Shown: piece by piece, positions 21,505 through 34,000 of the stretch | Numbering within the stretch: the first letter of the stretch is position 1 | Layout of the letters: every line of letters begins with the position of its first letter | Origin: Chlamydomonas sphaeroides | Lineage: Eukaryota; Chlorophyta; Chlorophyceae; Chlamydomonadales; Chlamydomonadaceae | Assembly: GCA_001662425.1 (NCBI GenBank) | Contig: BDDC01000005.1 | Location: 174,473 to 238,472, forward strand | Reading direction: 5' to 3' | Length of the DNA: 64,000 nucleotides | Program-made: the position numbers and the translations under genes | The notes under the pieces: model-generated | Database searches by the model: none | Seen by the model: only the letters and a program-made list of their open reading frames with translations | Told to the model about the DNA's origin: nothing

Positions 21505-22494
21505 TCTTGCTAGCCAACCCAGGTTCAGCTTATCATGTAGTATAGAATGGCTGGACCTGGTTACCAACTTACAACACTGGGCCGAGCTGTCGCTGATGGG
21601 GGAGCAGCACGGGTTTTGCCCCGTTGCCCCTGCAAGGCCCCCCCTTCTCGCCCGTCGCCGCCTGCTTCCTCCCCTGTGGCGGCACCCCACGCAGTCGCCT
21701 AAATTCTCACCCCACCCACAGCGAGCTATTGTGCCCCTCTCAGCAGCAGCCGCTCCCGATGTCCTCATAGGTGCTGCCGCCGAAGAAAACGAGAAACGCG
21801 AAGGAAGGCAGCACGGTATCCGGCACCAGCAGGGGAGACCTGGGCACCAGAGTGCCAAGACCACCGGCCCCTTTAGTACTGTGTAACCCATGTATCGTAG
21901 TCTGTGCATTCCCCAAGCGGAAGCGCTGCCCTTCGTACTTCATCACCAGCGTGGACAGGGGCAAGGAGACGTCGTGGTGCAGGCCAGCTCGGATGTAACA
22001 CATACTCGACCCGTGGATTGTCCCACATACGCACCACAGGCGCGCGGCAGAAGGAGTCCTTGTGTAGATCCCCGCCGACAACGAAGTATATATACCATAT
22101 TAAGCTAATAGCATCACCGCCGCCTTTGTCACCATCGCCAAGCAAGCAGCCCGCAGCGTCACCTGCAAGTCGTTAGTCACGGCATGCGCTCTGCCAGGTA
22201 GGCACGTCATGGGTTGCATACGCAGCGTTACGGCTTAGAAATTTAGGATACAAATACTCAAAATAAAACCACCCCCGCCAAGGTCGCAGCATCGCCTTCG
22301 CCGGCGCCGCCCGCCGAGGTCCAAAAAACACACGCACACTCCGTCTCCCGCGCCACCACCGCACGCGCCGCGCGCCATCCGTCTCTTCCATATCGACCCA
22401 CATCGGCCCGTGACGACCCACATCGACCCACATCGGCCACCGTGGCAGCGGTTGCCCGCTTGGAACCCAACCAGCAAGCCGGCACGCCACTCGC
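21505..22494. other. Upstream of the membrane protein gene and 3' region of the PhoD-like gene
   Basis: It should contain the 3' untranslated region of the minus-strand PhoD-like gene and the promoter of the membrane protein gene. A Cys-rich open stretch at about 21590-21625 is followed by a perfect GTAAGT donor, so an unrecognised upstream exon of the membrane protein gene may lie here. Near 22385-22435 the motif CGACCCACATC recurs several times. Confidence 0.45.
22385..22436 (+). repeat. Clustered CGACCCACATCGG motif, several copies
   Basis: Copies of (T/C)CGACCCACATC, some extended to GACCCACATCGGCC, occur within about 50 bp, in the presumed 3' region of the PhoD-like gene. The same motif recurs in introns elsewhere in the window. 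Confidence 0.75.
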
Positions 22495-25400
22495 TCAGCG
22501 CCGCAGCGGCGGCACTTCCACCTTGTACGACCGCACCTGGCCGCTGCCCATGACCGTTTCGCAGCGCAGCTCAAACACCAGCTGCTCCTCGTCGTGCTTG
22601 TGCATGGCCGGCAGCGCGTGGTGCTTGGGGTCGCCGAAGGTGACGTGGCACCAGTTGCGCTGGCCCAGCAGGAAGTAGTCGTCGTCCTCCATCTGCACGC
22701 GGGATGGGCGCACGGGCGTGCTTGGTACGTGTGGGGTCCGCACCTGTTGAGGCCGGGTATTCCTGCCGCAATGTGCCCTCACACGCATCCAACATGAGCT
22801 GCGGTGGGCGGTGAGCGGGTATGCACCGCAGGTAACACGAGCCACCGTGCGATGACGCGGGCTGCGTCACACTCGTTGCAGTGCACACGCACCTGCACTC
22901 CCAGCACGCCGTAGCGCTTGAACGAGACCTGCCGTGCCACGCAGTCCTGCGAGGGCAGACGTAGAGCGCGCGCAGCAGGGTGTGACATGGGAAGCTGGCG
23001 TACGGCTGGCACCGCAGCGCACCCAGCTTCACAGCAGGGGCGCACGATGTTACTGGGTAGAGCAGAGCGAAATGCATGCTATGCTCATATGGCGGCATTT
23101 TCGGCATGTCCACGCGCCCCGCGACACGGTCCAGCCCCGACGCTGCCAGCCCCATTCCCGTTGCGGCCGCATCACACGCCCACAAAGGGCAGAAGGGCAT
23201 CGCCACATACAAAAATCTGTGCTCGGCCGCACCAGCGCCAAGCACAGCGCACGCTCGCAGCCTCGCACGGGCGCCGCACCTCCAACAAGCGCTTGGGGTG
23301 CTGGCTACCGGTATGGTGTGAAGCGGGCAGAAGAAAGCTGGAGGCCCATGATCGCGTTTCATACTGCTACAAAACCAAATCCATCCAAACCGAGTGCTGT
23401 ACGCGCGTGTCGCCGCACCTCCATAAAGGGCTTGGGGTCCTGGCCCGCCTGCGACAGCGCCTGCAGCACCAGCGCCGGCGGCGGCACGTTGGTGATGGCC
23501 GAGCTCACCACCTGCGAGGTGGGGCAGTGTGTGGGGATGGGGACCGACGGAGGACAGGGTCGGCACAACAGCAGCCCACGGGGTCGCCGATGGGGCGATC
23601 AAGCAAGGAGGACCACACGCCGAGTCCAAGTACCATCGTCCCTGCATCGGGACCGCCAACCTTGCTCTCCGCCCCTGCGCCGTGCCCTGCCCCACTGCCC
23701 ATCCGCCTGCCCCGACGCGCCCTGCCCTGCCTGCGGCATGAACTTGACGTCCGCCGCCAGCTGCTCGCGGCTGGGCAGCGGCATGCGGCCGATGTCGGCC
23801 TCGGCCGTGCCGCCGCGGCTGTGGAACATGCCGTACGCGGCGCAGTGCACGTCGCCCGACAGGAAGGTCACGCGCACGCCCTTGGACTGCGCCACCCCCT
23901 GCGAATCACCGGGGGAAGGGGAGAGGGACAAGATTTGTGTGCGTTCGTGCGTATGACTGTGTGCGCGAAGCCGACGCGGGCTGCGCTGTCGGGCCTGGCT
24001 CCGTCGGCGGGCCTTACTTCGGGCCTCACTTCGGGCCTCACTTCGGGCCTCCAGCTTTTGCCCCTCCCCGTCCCCGCCACCTGCTCCACTGTCCACCTGT
24101 CGCCCCTTCCCGCCCCGCCACCCTTGCCCCCACCTGCATCATGCGGATGAGGAACTCGCGCTCGTCGTGATGCGTGGCGCTCTCCCAGTGGTCCACCAGG
24201 TCGTCGATGATCTCGATCTGGGGGCAAGAGAGGGGAAGAAACAGGGAGGGAGGGCGCAATGCGGTGGGATACGTGCGCGGCAGGGACCGCGGGCGGGGAG
24301 CGAGGTGGGCCCGCTGCGCGGCTGCCTGGCGGCGGCGTGTGCTGTGCGGCGAGCGGCGCTACGCCCAAGCTGCCGACCCGGCCCAAGCACTGGGTGCGGG
24401 GCGGCGGTCAGGGCGCAGGGCGCCAGCAACGAACGGCTGCACGCAAACATACTCCTCACCTGGCCGAAGCGCGTGGGCAGCAGGCTCATGAGGCCGGTCT
24501 TCTGCATGATGGCGTTGAGGGCCTGCGGCAGGAGGCGGGGGCACGAGCGCACGACCCGTGCTGAGGGAGTCACGAAACACGACGCGCTTGCAGACTCCAA
24601 GCCGAGGCTCGGCCCGCGATGCAGCGGTGCGCGCGTGCGCGAGCTATGGCTGCAGCAAGCCGCACCCGGAGGGCCGTGCAGGGCCCTGCGCTTGCCGCAA
24701 CCCAGGCACACGGGCGCAGCCAACAAACCGGCAAACCCGCAAAAGCAGCGGCGGCTGCATACGCTAAGCTGCCCCCGAGGCGCCAGGAGCTGCGGGCGTT
24801 CCTCCCAAGTCCCAAACCCCGCAGGTGCTTACGTCGTTGCCTGTGAGGCCGCTGCTGACGTCCTGTGAGGCCATGGGCAGGGCACAGCAGCGCGAGCATG
24901 GGGGCGAGGTTGGGTGGGTTAGGGGGGGCACCGCGCCGCAGCGCATGCAGCGCGACGCCACGGCGCTGAGAGGCGCTGCGGACATGGCTGGCACACCAGC
25001 CTGATGCTTGCTACGTTCACGTGCTGGTCGCGAGGTGAACCCCTGCAGCAAACACCTCGAGCGCCTTCTTCACGTCCAGCTTGGGGTACACGATGGGCAC
25101 CTGCGTGGGGGCGACACGGCGGTTGGCGGTTGCCGTGTTGCCGTTGGCTGTTTCGGCATGCGGCAGGCAGTTGGCCGCCGTCGGCAGGCGGCAAGCTCGT
25201 GCGCGCGGCGGGCACGACACAGCACGGTACGACATGACGTGATAAGATGTACGGCAGGGTGTACGACGCACCGCCAGCACCGCCACCACGTGCTTGACGG
25301 TGTCGGGCAGCGCCTCGAGTCGCTGCTGCAGCTCGGCGTAGTATTCGGGCGTGAGGATGCGCGTCAGCGTGCGGAAGCTGCGATAGGGCGAAGCGAGGTA

Positions 25401-28400
25401 GGGGCAAGGGCGTGAGGAGGATGCACGTCAACGTGCGGAAGCTGCGATTGCGGGGGGGACGCAGGCGCAGGCGGCGGGGCGTAAGGTGGCACGCGGCTCT
25501 GGCAGCATTGCGGGCTGCGGCGACCCAAGGCCCTTGGAGCGCCAGCCACGGCACATCCACGGCGGAGGCCGTGTCATGCCGGGAACGGGCCTCGCCGGCT
25601 TGCCTGCGCGTGTCGGGCATCACCAGCGCCACCTCGCGCCCCAGCATGTGCAGCTGGCTGCTGCCGTGGCTGAAGCCGTCCGAGGGGGCGCGCTGCGGCG
25701 TGGTGTGCTGCTGGAAGAGGTAGTAGAAGAGCTGGGGGAGGGCGGGTGGAAGGGGCGCAGCGTGGGTCGGCGAGTGAGGGAAGACTGGGCCAGCTGGCAC
25801 AGCGCGGGCTGCGTCGTGCCGGGCGCAGAGGCGGAGAGCAGCGCGCGCGCGGCGGCGGCCGCTGCGGGCGTTCCACCTCAGTGCGCAGCGGCGCCCTTCC
25901 CAGCCTTCCCCCAAGGGCGCACCTCGGCGCCCTTGTACAGCCCCTGCATCACGGGCGCGTCCTGCACCAGGGACGGGTAGCTGCCCCAGCCGTCTGCGGG
26001 GCCGGGCGGGAGCGGGCGGGGCAAGAGGGATCGGCGTCGTCACCACCGCCCTCTCCCCAAGCCTCGCCCTGCACGCCTCAACCTTCTCACCACCTGCCGT
26101 ACCTCCCTCCCCCAGCCCCGGCCCAACTGCCATGACGCACCCACGATGTCGTGGTCGTCCCAGGTCATGAGCGAGGGGATGGTGGCCAGGGCGTCGCAGT
26201 AGATGGGCTGCGGGCGGGAGGAGGGCGGGAGGGGGGCGGGCGAGGGGCTCAGCAACCCCAGCAGCCGCCCGCGGCCCACATGCTCCACCCTGCCTTCCTG
26301 GCCATCACCCCTGCCGCACCACAGGTCCTTGCCAACGCTTGCCTGCGACCACTGCACCGCGTAATGACTGAAGTAGTACTCCTCCACCTCGGCCGCCATC
26401 TCGGGCGTGAACGGCAGCGCCGCCTTCTCCTGCAGGGCCGGGCGATGCAGGTACCCAGGGGGTGACGGACCAGCGGGGACGGGGAGGTACCGAGGACCGA
26501 GGAGGCAACGGACTATAAGGGAGAGGGAGGGGGCACGCGTCCGGTGCGGCGGAGGGTTGCGGCCTCAGGGGCACCAGGGGGGTGGGGGGAGCAGAGCGTG
26601 ATTACGGGTCGGGGGTGGGGGTGGCGCGCGTCGGCGCGGCGCACCTGCGTCTCCTGCTCGCTGAGCGATCGGTCCCAGCCGCGCAACAGCGGCCCGTTGA
26701 AGACTGAGTCGTTGTAGAGCTGCGCAGCGCATGGCGTGGGCGGGGACAGGCGCGCATGTGTGCGTGCTGTGAGTTGGGTGACAAGTCTACGGCATGCCGC
26801 GCGTGGGTTGTGGAGCGGCAGCGAGGGCCCCCAGCTCACCTGGTCACCGCCTTGGGTCCGGACAGGAGGCCGAGGAGGTCGAGCGCGGGGTAGCAGGGCA
26901 GCGGCGCAAGCAGGGGCAAGGGGAGAGCAGGCAGCGCGTCTCAGCGCACAACGCGGCAGCAACAGCCAGCAGCAGCGCCCGGGGTCCCGAGCCCGGCCCT
27001 ACCTTCCCCGCTCGCCGCCCAGCCACCACCGACCCCATGCCCTCCCTCACAGGCCCCCTCACGCTCAACCCTCTAAACACCCCCGCCACAGCCCCTATCC
27101 CGAAGCTCGCTGCGGCCCTGACACGCCCCCCAACCGCCACGGCACCGTATGTCCCGAACACCACCACCGTGCAGCAATTCGCCGCCAGCTGCCAGCTGCG
27201 CTCACCCCCGACCATGACGTGCACGGGCGCCTCGGCCTGGCGCTGCCGGAAGTCGTTCCACAGCGGCTCCAAGCCGCCGGTCTTGGCCGCATTGTCCACC
27301 GCATCCAGACCGCTGGAGTGGGGGAGGGGAAGGGCGATGGGGACATGGGTTGGTGGTCGAGTGCAGCAGGCAGGGGGAAAGGGGCCAAGGCTAGGGCGCG
27401 ATGCTGGCTTTGGCGTTGCGGGCGCCAGGCAGCTGACAGGCTGCCTGACCGGAGCGTGCGCATGGATGGGCCGTGAGCGTGGGTGGCCATGGCTGGTCCG
27501 AGGCGCGCTGTGTCGCGGCCCAGACGGCAACACGTCAGCAGAGGCACCGGCATGAGCACCCGCGCTGCCGCCCTGGGCTAGCTGCCGGGGCCCCCCCTTT
27601 CCGGACGTCTAGGGCCTGGCCGGTATGGCGCTGTGGCCGCAGCCGAGGCGTACTGGGCCGCCGGTGCGGCTGTACACGCCCAGCGCCGTGTCGCTAGTAC
27701 GTCAGCGCTGCGCCTCGGGGCTGGCCCGAGCCCCTCTCGCTCACTTGCACGAGTAGAAGGCCCAGGCCCAGGGCTTGGTGGAGCCGGGCAGCAGCACGTC
27801 AAAGGAGCGGTGCGGCAGCAGGTTGACCTGGTGGCGAGGGCGGAGGCCAGGGGGTGCGGGCGGGGAGGTGGGCGGCTGGGGGCGGCTGGGGGCGGCTGGG
27901 GGCGGCTGGCGTGTGGATGGGCGGGTGCGGGTGCGGGTGGTGCGCACCGCGTGTGCTGTGGGTCTGTCATGCCTGGCTGCCGTGCAAGGCGCGCCGCGGG
28001 CGCTGCTGTCCAGGAGGGCAGCCCCGCCCACCCGGCAGCCGCGACGGGCCCAGTCAGGCAGTCCAGCGGCCAAGGCAGCGCCCTTGCTGCCTTTGCCCGC
28101 CGGCACCGTGGCCGCGCCGCCCCTTGCTCGGCGAGCGCCACCCCACCCCTCGGCGCCGCCTCCTACCTGCCATGCTGCTGCTCGCGCGCCCACTCACACG
28201 CGCAGCACCCACCCACCCCGTTCCTGCCCCCCGGCACCGGCCAAGATCAACCTGCGGTCACGGCAGGCTAGTACGGCAGCCTGCGGCGCACCTGGTACGA
28301 CAGCTTGGCGCCCGGCTCCGCCGGCAGCGTGATCGCCAGGGTGAAGCGCCAGAAGCGCCAGTCGCGCCATGTGTGGATGAGCTGGGGTGAAGAGGGTTGG

Positions 28401-29364
28401 GGGTGCGAGGGGGTCGCAGGGGATGGGCGGCCGTGTCGTTCAGCTACCGGTAGCTCCTAGCTGCAGACGGCGCAGGCACCGGCAGGTGACCCGCGTAGGG
28501 CGGGGGTGACTGTGGGCGCTGTGGCGTTGCGCGGCGGCAGCAGCGGGGCGTGCCGGAGCGCGCAGAGGTGAGGGCTTGCCGGACGGGCGTGTCAGTGGCA
28601 CGCGGTGAAGGTTGCCGGGCGGGCGTGTCGCACGCACCTCGCCAGCTGCGCTGCCCTCGCTGGGGCCCTGCCAGGAGGCCGAGGGGGCCTCGCCGCCGGG
28701 CAGCACGCGGCCCTGCGCGCCCTCGGTGCAGACGATGAGGATGCTGAGCTGGTAAGCGCCGCTGGACGGTTCGTAGGACTTGAGTTTGCAGAATGGCCCG
28801 CACACCGAGCGGCCTTCGAGGGCTACGAGCAGCAGTGGCAGGGGGAGCCGTGAGGGCGACTGGTCCTGGCCAGGGCGACGCATGCGCGCGGAGCTGTGAG
28901 TTATGATAGGTCAGCTTGCGGGCTTACCGGCTAGGGTGTAGTGCGTGAGGAAGGCATTGGCCGGCGGCACAGGCACGTAAGCCGGCCTGCGGGGACAGGG
29001 TGCGTGCCACGTTGACGACCATACGCCGCGGGCATGGACAGCGGCGTCCGCGCCGCGGTATGCACCAACTGCAGATACCGCTGCGAGCGCCGTGCTGTAA
29101 GACAGACGGCGCTGCACCTCGGCATGCGACCATCGAGGGCCGCGTTGCCGAAGCACCACCCCGATATTCCGAGCAGTCTAAGACAATGCCAAAGACCGGT
29201 TTTTACGCCGGCGAACGTGAGGCTTACACGCTTCCACCACAGCCCATTCGCTCCTTGATGCCCTCGACCTGTTCGCCTATATGCAGCTTCTTGTCTGCTT
29301 CCTGTGCAAGTTTGTCTGCCTCACGTATTAAGCTCTTGGCGAAGCCTTTCACGCCAGAAAACAT
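22495..29364 (-). CDS. PhoD-like metallophosphatase, 21 exons, about 646 aa
   Basis: Exons: 29228-29364, 28928-28986, 28638-28822, 28292-28381, 27745-27827, 27206-27312, 26840-26850, 26645-26719, 26343-26429, 26141-26207, 25923-25993, 25604-25731, 25272-25377, 25056-25100, 24833-24862, 24460-24522, 24134-24217, 23731-23898, 23419-23511, 22893-22946 and 22495-22692. They close exactly to 646 codons. The N-terminus is a charged amphipathic segment (MFSGVKGFAKSLIREADK) without a signal peptide. Metallophosphatase motifs appear in the order expected for PhoD-type enzymes: HVMVGGGDQLYND (about 220), MTWDDHDIVDGWG (about 292-304), VALVMPDTRS, YPKLDVKK, and VRVTFLSGDVHC (about 485-495). These supply the Asp, Asn/Asp and His metal ligands. 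The family hydrolyses phosphodiesters or monoesters with a metal centre. The substrate and cell location are not evident; absence of a signal peptide argues for a cytosolic or membrane-peripheral protein. Three introns (after 26343, 25604 and 23731) need GC donors, and exon 7 is only 11 nt. Confidence 0.9.
24014..24051 (+). repeat. Three-copy 12-bp repeat (ACTTCGGGCCTC) in a PhoD-like gene intron
   Basis: Three direct copies of ACTTCGGGCCTC lie in the intron between exons 17 and 18 of the PhoD-like gene. It is a simple tandem repeat. Confidence 0.85.
25408..25451 (-). repeat. Intronic copy of the start of PhoD-like exon 13
   Basis: On the minus strand this reads a splice acceptor (ATCGCAG) followed by CTTCCGCACGTTGACG and ATCCTC...ACGCCC. 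It is a near copy of the acceptor and first 30 or so bases of the real exon 13, which starts at 25377. The copy lies about 64 bp upstream and has a 3-base insertion and several substitutions. Confidence 0.85.
27867..27909 (+). repeat. GGCGGCTGGG tandem repeat, about 4 copies
   Basis: A 10-bp unit repeats about four times inside the intron between exons 4 and 5 of the PhoD-like gene. Simple repeat. Confidence 0.85.
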
Positions 29365-30970
29365 GGCCAAAACAGTCGGCAGTTGACGCGGGCCTGTTGC
29401 ACGCAACGAGGCACCAGGCCACCAGCGCAGCCGTCTGCTGCGTCGAGCCTTGATGCAGGCGATAGAATGGGTGCGATGTGCGTTGTCCAGCGTGCACAAA
29501 AGTCGTGACGAGTATGTCCCCCCGAAGCTGGATGCGCCAGATCGCCCTTCTGGGGTGCCCTGGCGAGACCCGGCGGCACCTGCCAAACAGGGGCAGAGCT
29601 CATTGCCAACATGCCAGGTTCCTGCTCAAGTGCCCTGATGCCGGTTAAGGCGCCCGTCCTCGCCTGTCCTTGCCCGTCTAGTGACCAGGCCCCACAGAGT
29701 CCCTCAGGGCCCCTGTCCTCTGCGCTACGCTCTGATCGCATGCACTCGGCAGGGCCAAAAGGCTGAGCAGCGTGATGGGCAGCTCTGCGAGAGCTGAAAG
29801 GCCTAGCAGTGTCACGGACGCCCAATCGCCCACAACCAGGGGAGACCCTTGCGTAGTGCACTTGCTGCCGCTGCGGTTCTTCCGCGCTGTTTGCGGCATG
29901 CTTGCCCCCGTGTTTTTCCCCTCTGATCTCGCAGGAAGATGTCGATGTTGCCTCGGTTATGCAGGTTCGAATTTCAACTCGTTAATTCAATCGTGCAACA
30001 TGACAAAGACTTTGACAAAGACTTTGGCCCCGTTTGCTGGCTTCGCGTTGATTCAATCGTGCAGGGAGACGATAGGAGATGCTGGGAGGGAGGCAGGGAT
30101 TTCAGGAGCTGCTTGGACTAGGGGACTTTCGTACTAGGACCCTTCCCTCGGGCAAATGCAACTTTGATGATTGGTGCAGCCGCGGAGGGGTCGGTGGTAA
30201 GCCATCACGCCGCATGGTACGTGCCCCTTCGTGGACGAGCAACATGACAAAGACTTTGGCCCCTGCTCCCGACGTGATGTCCTTGACGACTAGATGCACA
30301 TATCTTACTCCTGCACACAATTCTTGCATGTTTTTGTTTCGGGGCTTCTGCGGCTACCCGCGCAGCGGGACGCCAGAGCTCCGTGCCGAGCGCGACTTGC
30401 TTACTGCGCCCTGCGATGTGCCAACGGACTGTATATGCGCAACGTCGGTGCCGTTGCGGGGCACGCAACCGCAGGCCGACGTTGAGAAGCTCGCCGTTCC
30501 CTTGGAGGTTTGCGCAAGCCCCTTCCGCAGCACTTATGTTGTCGAAACTGCAGTTAGACATCCTCTTGAGGTGAATTGTGCAACAAGGGGCGCCCATTCG
30601 TGTAGACGCGCGTCGGGGTGCCTTACTCAGAACACTGCGAGAGGCGCTTGCGCGTTGCTCGCGCCGAGGGTGTCCGTTACGGGTCTTGAGCACGCACATC
30701 AAACCTTCGATCTTTCAGCGCGGGGTTACTGAATCGCCCACCTGCCCTTATTGTACTTGAAAATTCACAGCAGGGTGCTTGCTCGCCAAGCACAGGACTC
30801 GCGAAGCCGCCAACCTCCCCAATAACTCCTACTGGTCTCCTGACGACCTTTCCACCCGTCGGGCCGCCCGCTTGGGCCAACGAGTGAGCATTCCGCAGCG
30901 GTTAGGGTTTGGCACGGGAGGCACTCACGCTCGCAACCCGTCCATCAGCCCCGCTCCTCTGTACCGCACA
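29365..30970. other. Divergent intergenic region, relatively AT-richer, with short direct repeats
   Basis: It separates the minus-strand PhoD-like gene from the plus-strand kinase-like gene and holds their promoters. A plus-strand open frame of 217 codons (30079-30732) has codon use unlike local genes and no recognised motif, so I do not call it. Short direct repeats occur at 29985-30063 and about 30241. Confidence 0.5.
29985..30063 (+). repeat. Nested short direct repeats
   Basis: ATTCAATCGTGCA occurs at 29985 and 30051. Between them TGACAAAGACTT occurs twice in tandem. The same sequence, with AACATGACAAAGACTTTGGCCCC, recurs at about 30241. This looks like remnants of a duplicated element; no terminal repeats or coding capacity are visible. 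Confidence 0.7.
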
Positions 30971-31077
30971 GACACATCGAGGGCCACCTCCTTCCCGCTG
31001 GTCTGCACCTGTCAGCGCTGCAGCAGCTGCTCGAGAGTAACAACCCACCCTCGCCCAAGACGCACGACCTCGGCGAC

Positions 31078-34000
31078 ATGATCCTCGGCGACGTGAACGT
31101 CGGCCCCTGCACCCCCGGCAGCACGGGCACCGGCGCCACCGCCGGCACCAGCGACCCCGCCGCCTTGGCGGCCGCTTGCCTGTTCGATACCGCCACCTCG
31201 ACAGTGCGAACCGGCTCGTCCTCGCTGCAAAACGCCGGCGCGCGGCTGCTGGCCGCGGCGTCGCTGGTGGTGTCGGGCTGCGCGGCGTCCACGGGCGACG
31301 GCAGCACGCCCGACGTGCACAGCCTGACGCCCGAGCAGCTCGTGCGCCTGAGCCAGGTGGGGGGGCCACAGGCTTGGGCCGCGTTGCACGGCATCCGCCG
31401 CATTCCCACAGCGCTCCAGCGTAAAGCCGCGATGGCGGGGCCGCAGCCACCTCGCCCCCGCCACCGCCCCCGGATAGAACTGATGCGACCTCAAACGTCC
31501 GGAATGGGCGCCATGCTAGGGCTGTCAGGGGCGCCAGCCAGGGCTGTCTGGGGCGCCGTGTGCACGAGTGCCGGTCCGTCGACGCAGAGGCCCTTGTTTG
31601 CGCTGCAGCCTGCGCCGCCTGCAGCATCGCGCCATCCATGCGCCTCAACATACCGGCGCGCTCCGGCCGACACGCGCCCGCTGCCTGCAGCCGTGCTGCG
31701 GCCTCCCCTGCGCGGCCCCGCTGCCTGTGATCTCGCCGCCCGCCCGCTGCACAAACCGCCGCAGCCCGAGGAGCTGATCAGCGACCTCAGCGGCATGTCC
31801 ATGCTCGGACAGGGCACTCGCTCCGTGGCCTTCCAAGGTGCGCCGCGCCGCGCTGCACCCCGCCGTCGGCCCATCGCACTCGCGCCACGGCCGCCAAAAG
31901 TCGCACGCTTCACGCCTATCGCCCGCGCCCTGGTTTCCCCATGCTGCCCTCCCCCAACCGCCCCTGCCCCTGGCCGCCCCTGACCTGCCGCGCCGGACCC
32001 GACGGCCCCTAACCGCCCCTGAGCGCCCGCAGCGCTGTGGCGAGGCGCACGCGTGGCCGTCAAGTTCAGCGCCGCCCGCAGCCTGGATCCGGCCACCTCC
32101 TCCATCATCCGACAGGCGCTCGTGTCAAAGGCCCTGGCCCACCCCAACGTCCTGCAGCACTACTCGATCCGCGTCTGCCGCCTCACGCCCCGCGAGCAGC
32201 GCTCCGTCGCCTCCCTCGCCGCCAGCATCGGCAGCGCCTCCTGCGCGGGCGGCACCCCCACGGCCTCCTGCGTCATCAGTCCGCGGCTGTCCGGCGCCGG
32301 CCTCGACGCGTCGGCTAGGTCCGTGGCGGCACCGCCGCTGGCGCCGAGCGCCGGCGCGGGCCAGCCGGCGGCGGCCGGCACGGCCAGCCGGGTGGTGGAA
32401 ACGGTGGATATAGGAACGGCGGCAGCCAAGCCCACCAGCGCGACAGCCGACAGGGGCGCCGCAACTGCGCAACATGGTGGTGGCGGTTGTGGTGCCACCG
32501 GCATGGCGTCCGAAGTGATGTCGGCGCCTCAGGCGTGCTGCGACGACAAGGGCCAGGGCGAGGTGAGGGCTGGGGGTTCCCCTTGCGGGTGCCTTGCACC
32601 TGCCCGCCTGCCCTCGTATCCCATATCAATCACATCGGTGCACCGACAATACATTGACGTTCAACTCTATGGGCTCCATCGACTGGATCGAATACATACG
32701 TCACAGCTACCTAACACTGGAACAACCTACCATCACAACGCTGCTTGCTGCGCCGTGTCCGCCGGCTGCCCCTCGCCGCCCTGTGCTGAGCTCCGCAGCG
32801 CCCTCGCGCCCTGTTCACTGTAGAACCAGCGTGGAAGTCATGGGAGGGTGCCTGAGAAAATGCCCTGCCTCATACCCGCCTGCAGCTGCGGCCGCTGCTG
32901 CCGCACATCCACCACCTCTCCGGCTCTGTGGGCATTGGCGCCACCGCCGACGCCGCCAGTGCCCTGGGCTCCATCGACGAGACCTCACAGGCCCCGCAAC
33001 ACGAACACGACGGAGGTGGCACCGCCGTCGCATCCGGGGCCGCCGACGCCGCCAGCAGCTGCAACTGCGGCCCCGCCGCCGCCCCCGGTTGCGGCTCCGC
33101 CGCCGCCGCAGCTGGCTTTACTTTTGCTGCTGCCAGCGGTGCAGCCGCCGCCTCGGCCGTCACCAGCGGCGGCCGCGCGAGCGGCGCTCAGCAGCCTGCC
33201 TGGGCCGCGGCTGAGCTGGCGGCAGCGCAGCCGCCGGCCGAGCCGCCAAGCCGCACTCTGAGGCCACCGCAGCAGCAGCAGCAAGCTGGGCGACAGGCTG
33301 AGAGGTCGGGGGTCGTGGCCGCAGCCGAGCTCCGGGCCAAGGCCGGAGGGGGTGCTGGGGCCGCGCCAGCTGCTGCCGCAGCGCCCGGCGGACTGCCTGG
33401 CGTCGCCAGCCCAGCGACCATGTCGTTCAACAGCCAGGAGGGCTTCGGCGACCCGTACGGCGGCAAGGGGTGAGGCGGGGCCCGTACGGCAAGTGCGTCG
33501 AAGCAGTTCGTGCTGTCGTCCTCCGAGGCGTGGGTGCGGGCTGAGGTGGCCTGCGCAGCCACTAGCTCCAATTCGAGCCGATGCGAGCCCCATGCCCAGC
33601 CCCTGCCGCGCACTCAGCTACCTCAACCTGCCCCCTGCTGCACACCCTGCTGCACACCTTGCGCCCCCGTGCCGCAGACTGCGCCACGCGCTGGGTCTGC
33701 CACACGTGGCCGCGCTGGTGTGCGCGCGGGACGGCGAGTTCCTGACCGCCACTATTATGGAGTTCGCAGACAAGGTGTGCGAGGGGGCTGGGGGATGGGC
33801 TCGGGGACATGCGGGCAGGGTGCGCCCTGGGGTAGCCGCGTCAGCCACTGGCACGGAGACGGTGCGCCAGCAAGGCCGTTCGACGGCGGCGGGGGAGGGG
33901 GTGGCGGCACACGCAGCGGTGTGGTGTAGTCCTAGTACCTTGCTGTGGTCCTACAGGTATGTCGACGATTCAGCTCGGTTGGGTGCGTCGGCCCTTTCAG

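Noticed and set aside
23731..23898. Extension of PhoD-like exon 18 past 23731 without splicing
   Set aside because: Reading through gives an Arg/Gly-rich tail ending in a stop and loses the conserved C-terminal exons.
30079..30732. 217-codon plus-strand open frame upstream of the kinase-like gene
   Set aside because: Codon use lacks the strong G/C-ending bias, it overlaps direct repeats, and no motif is recognisable.
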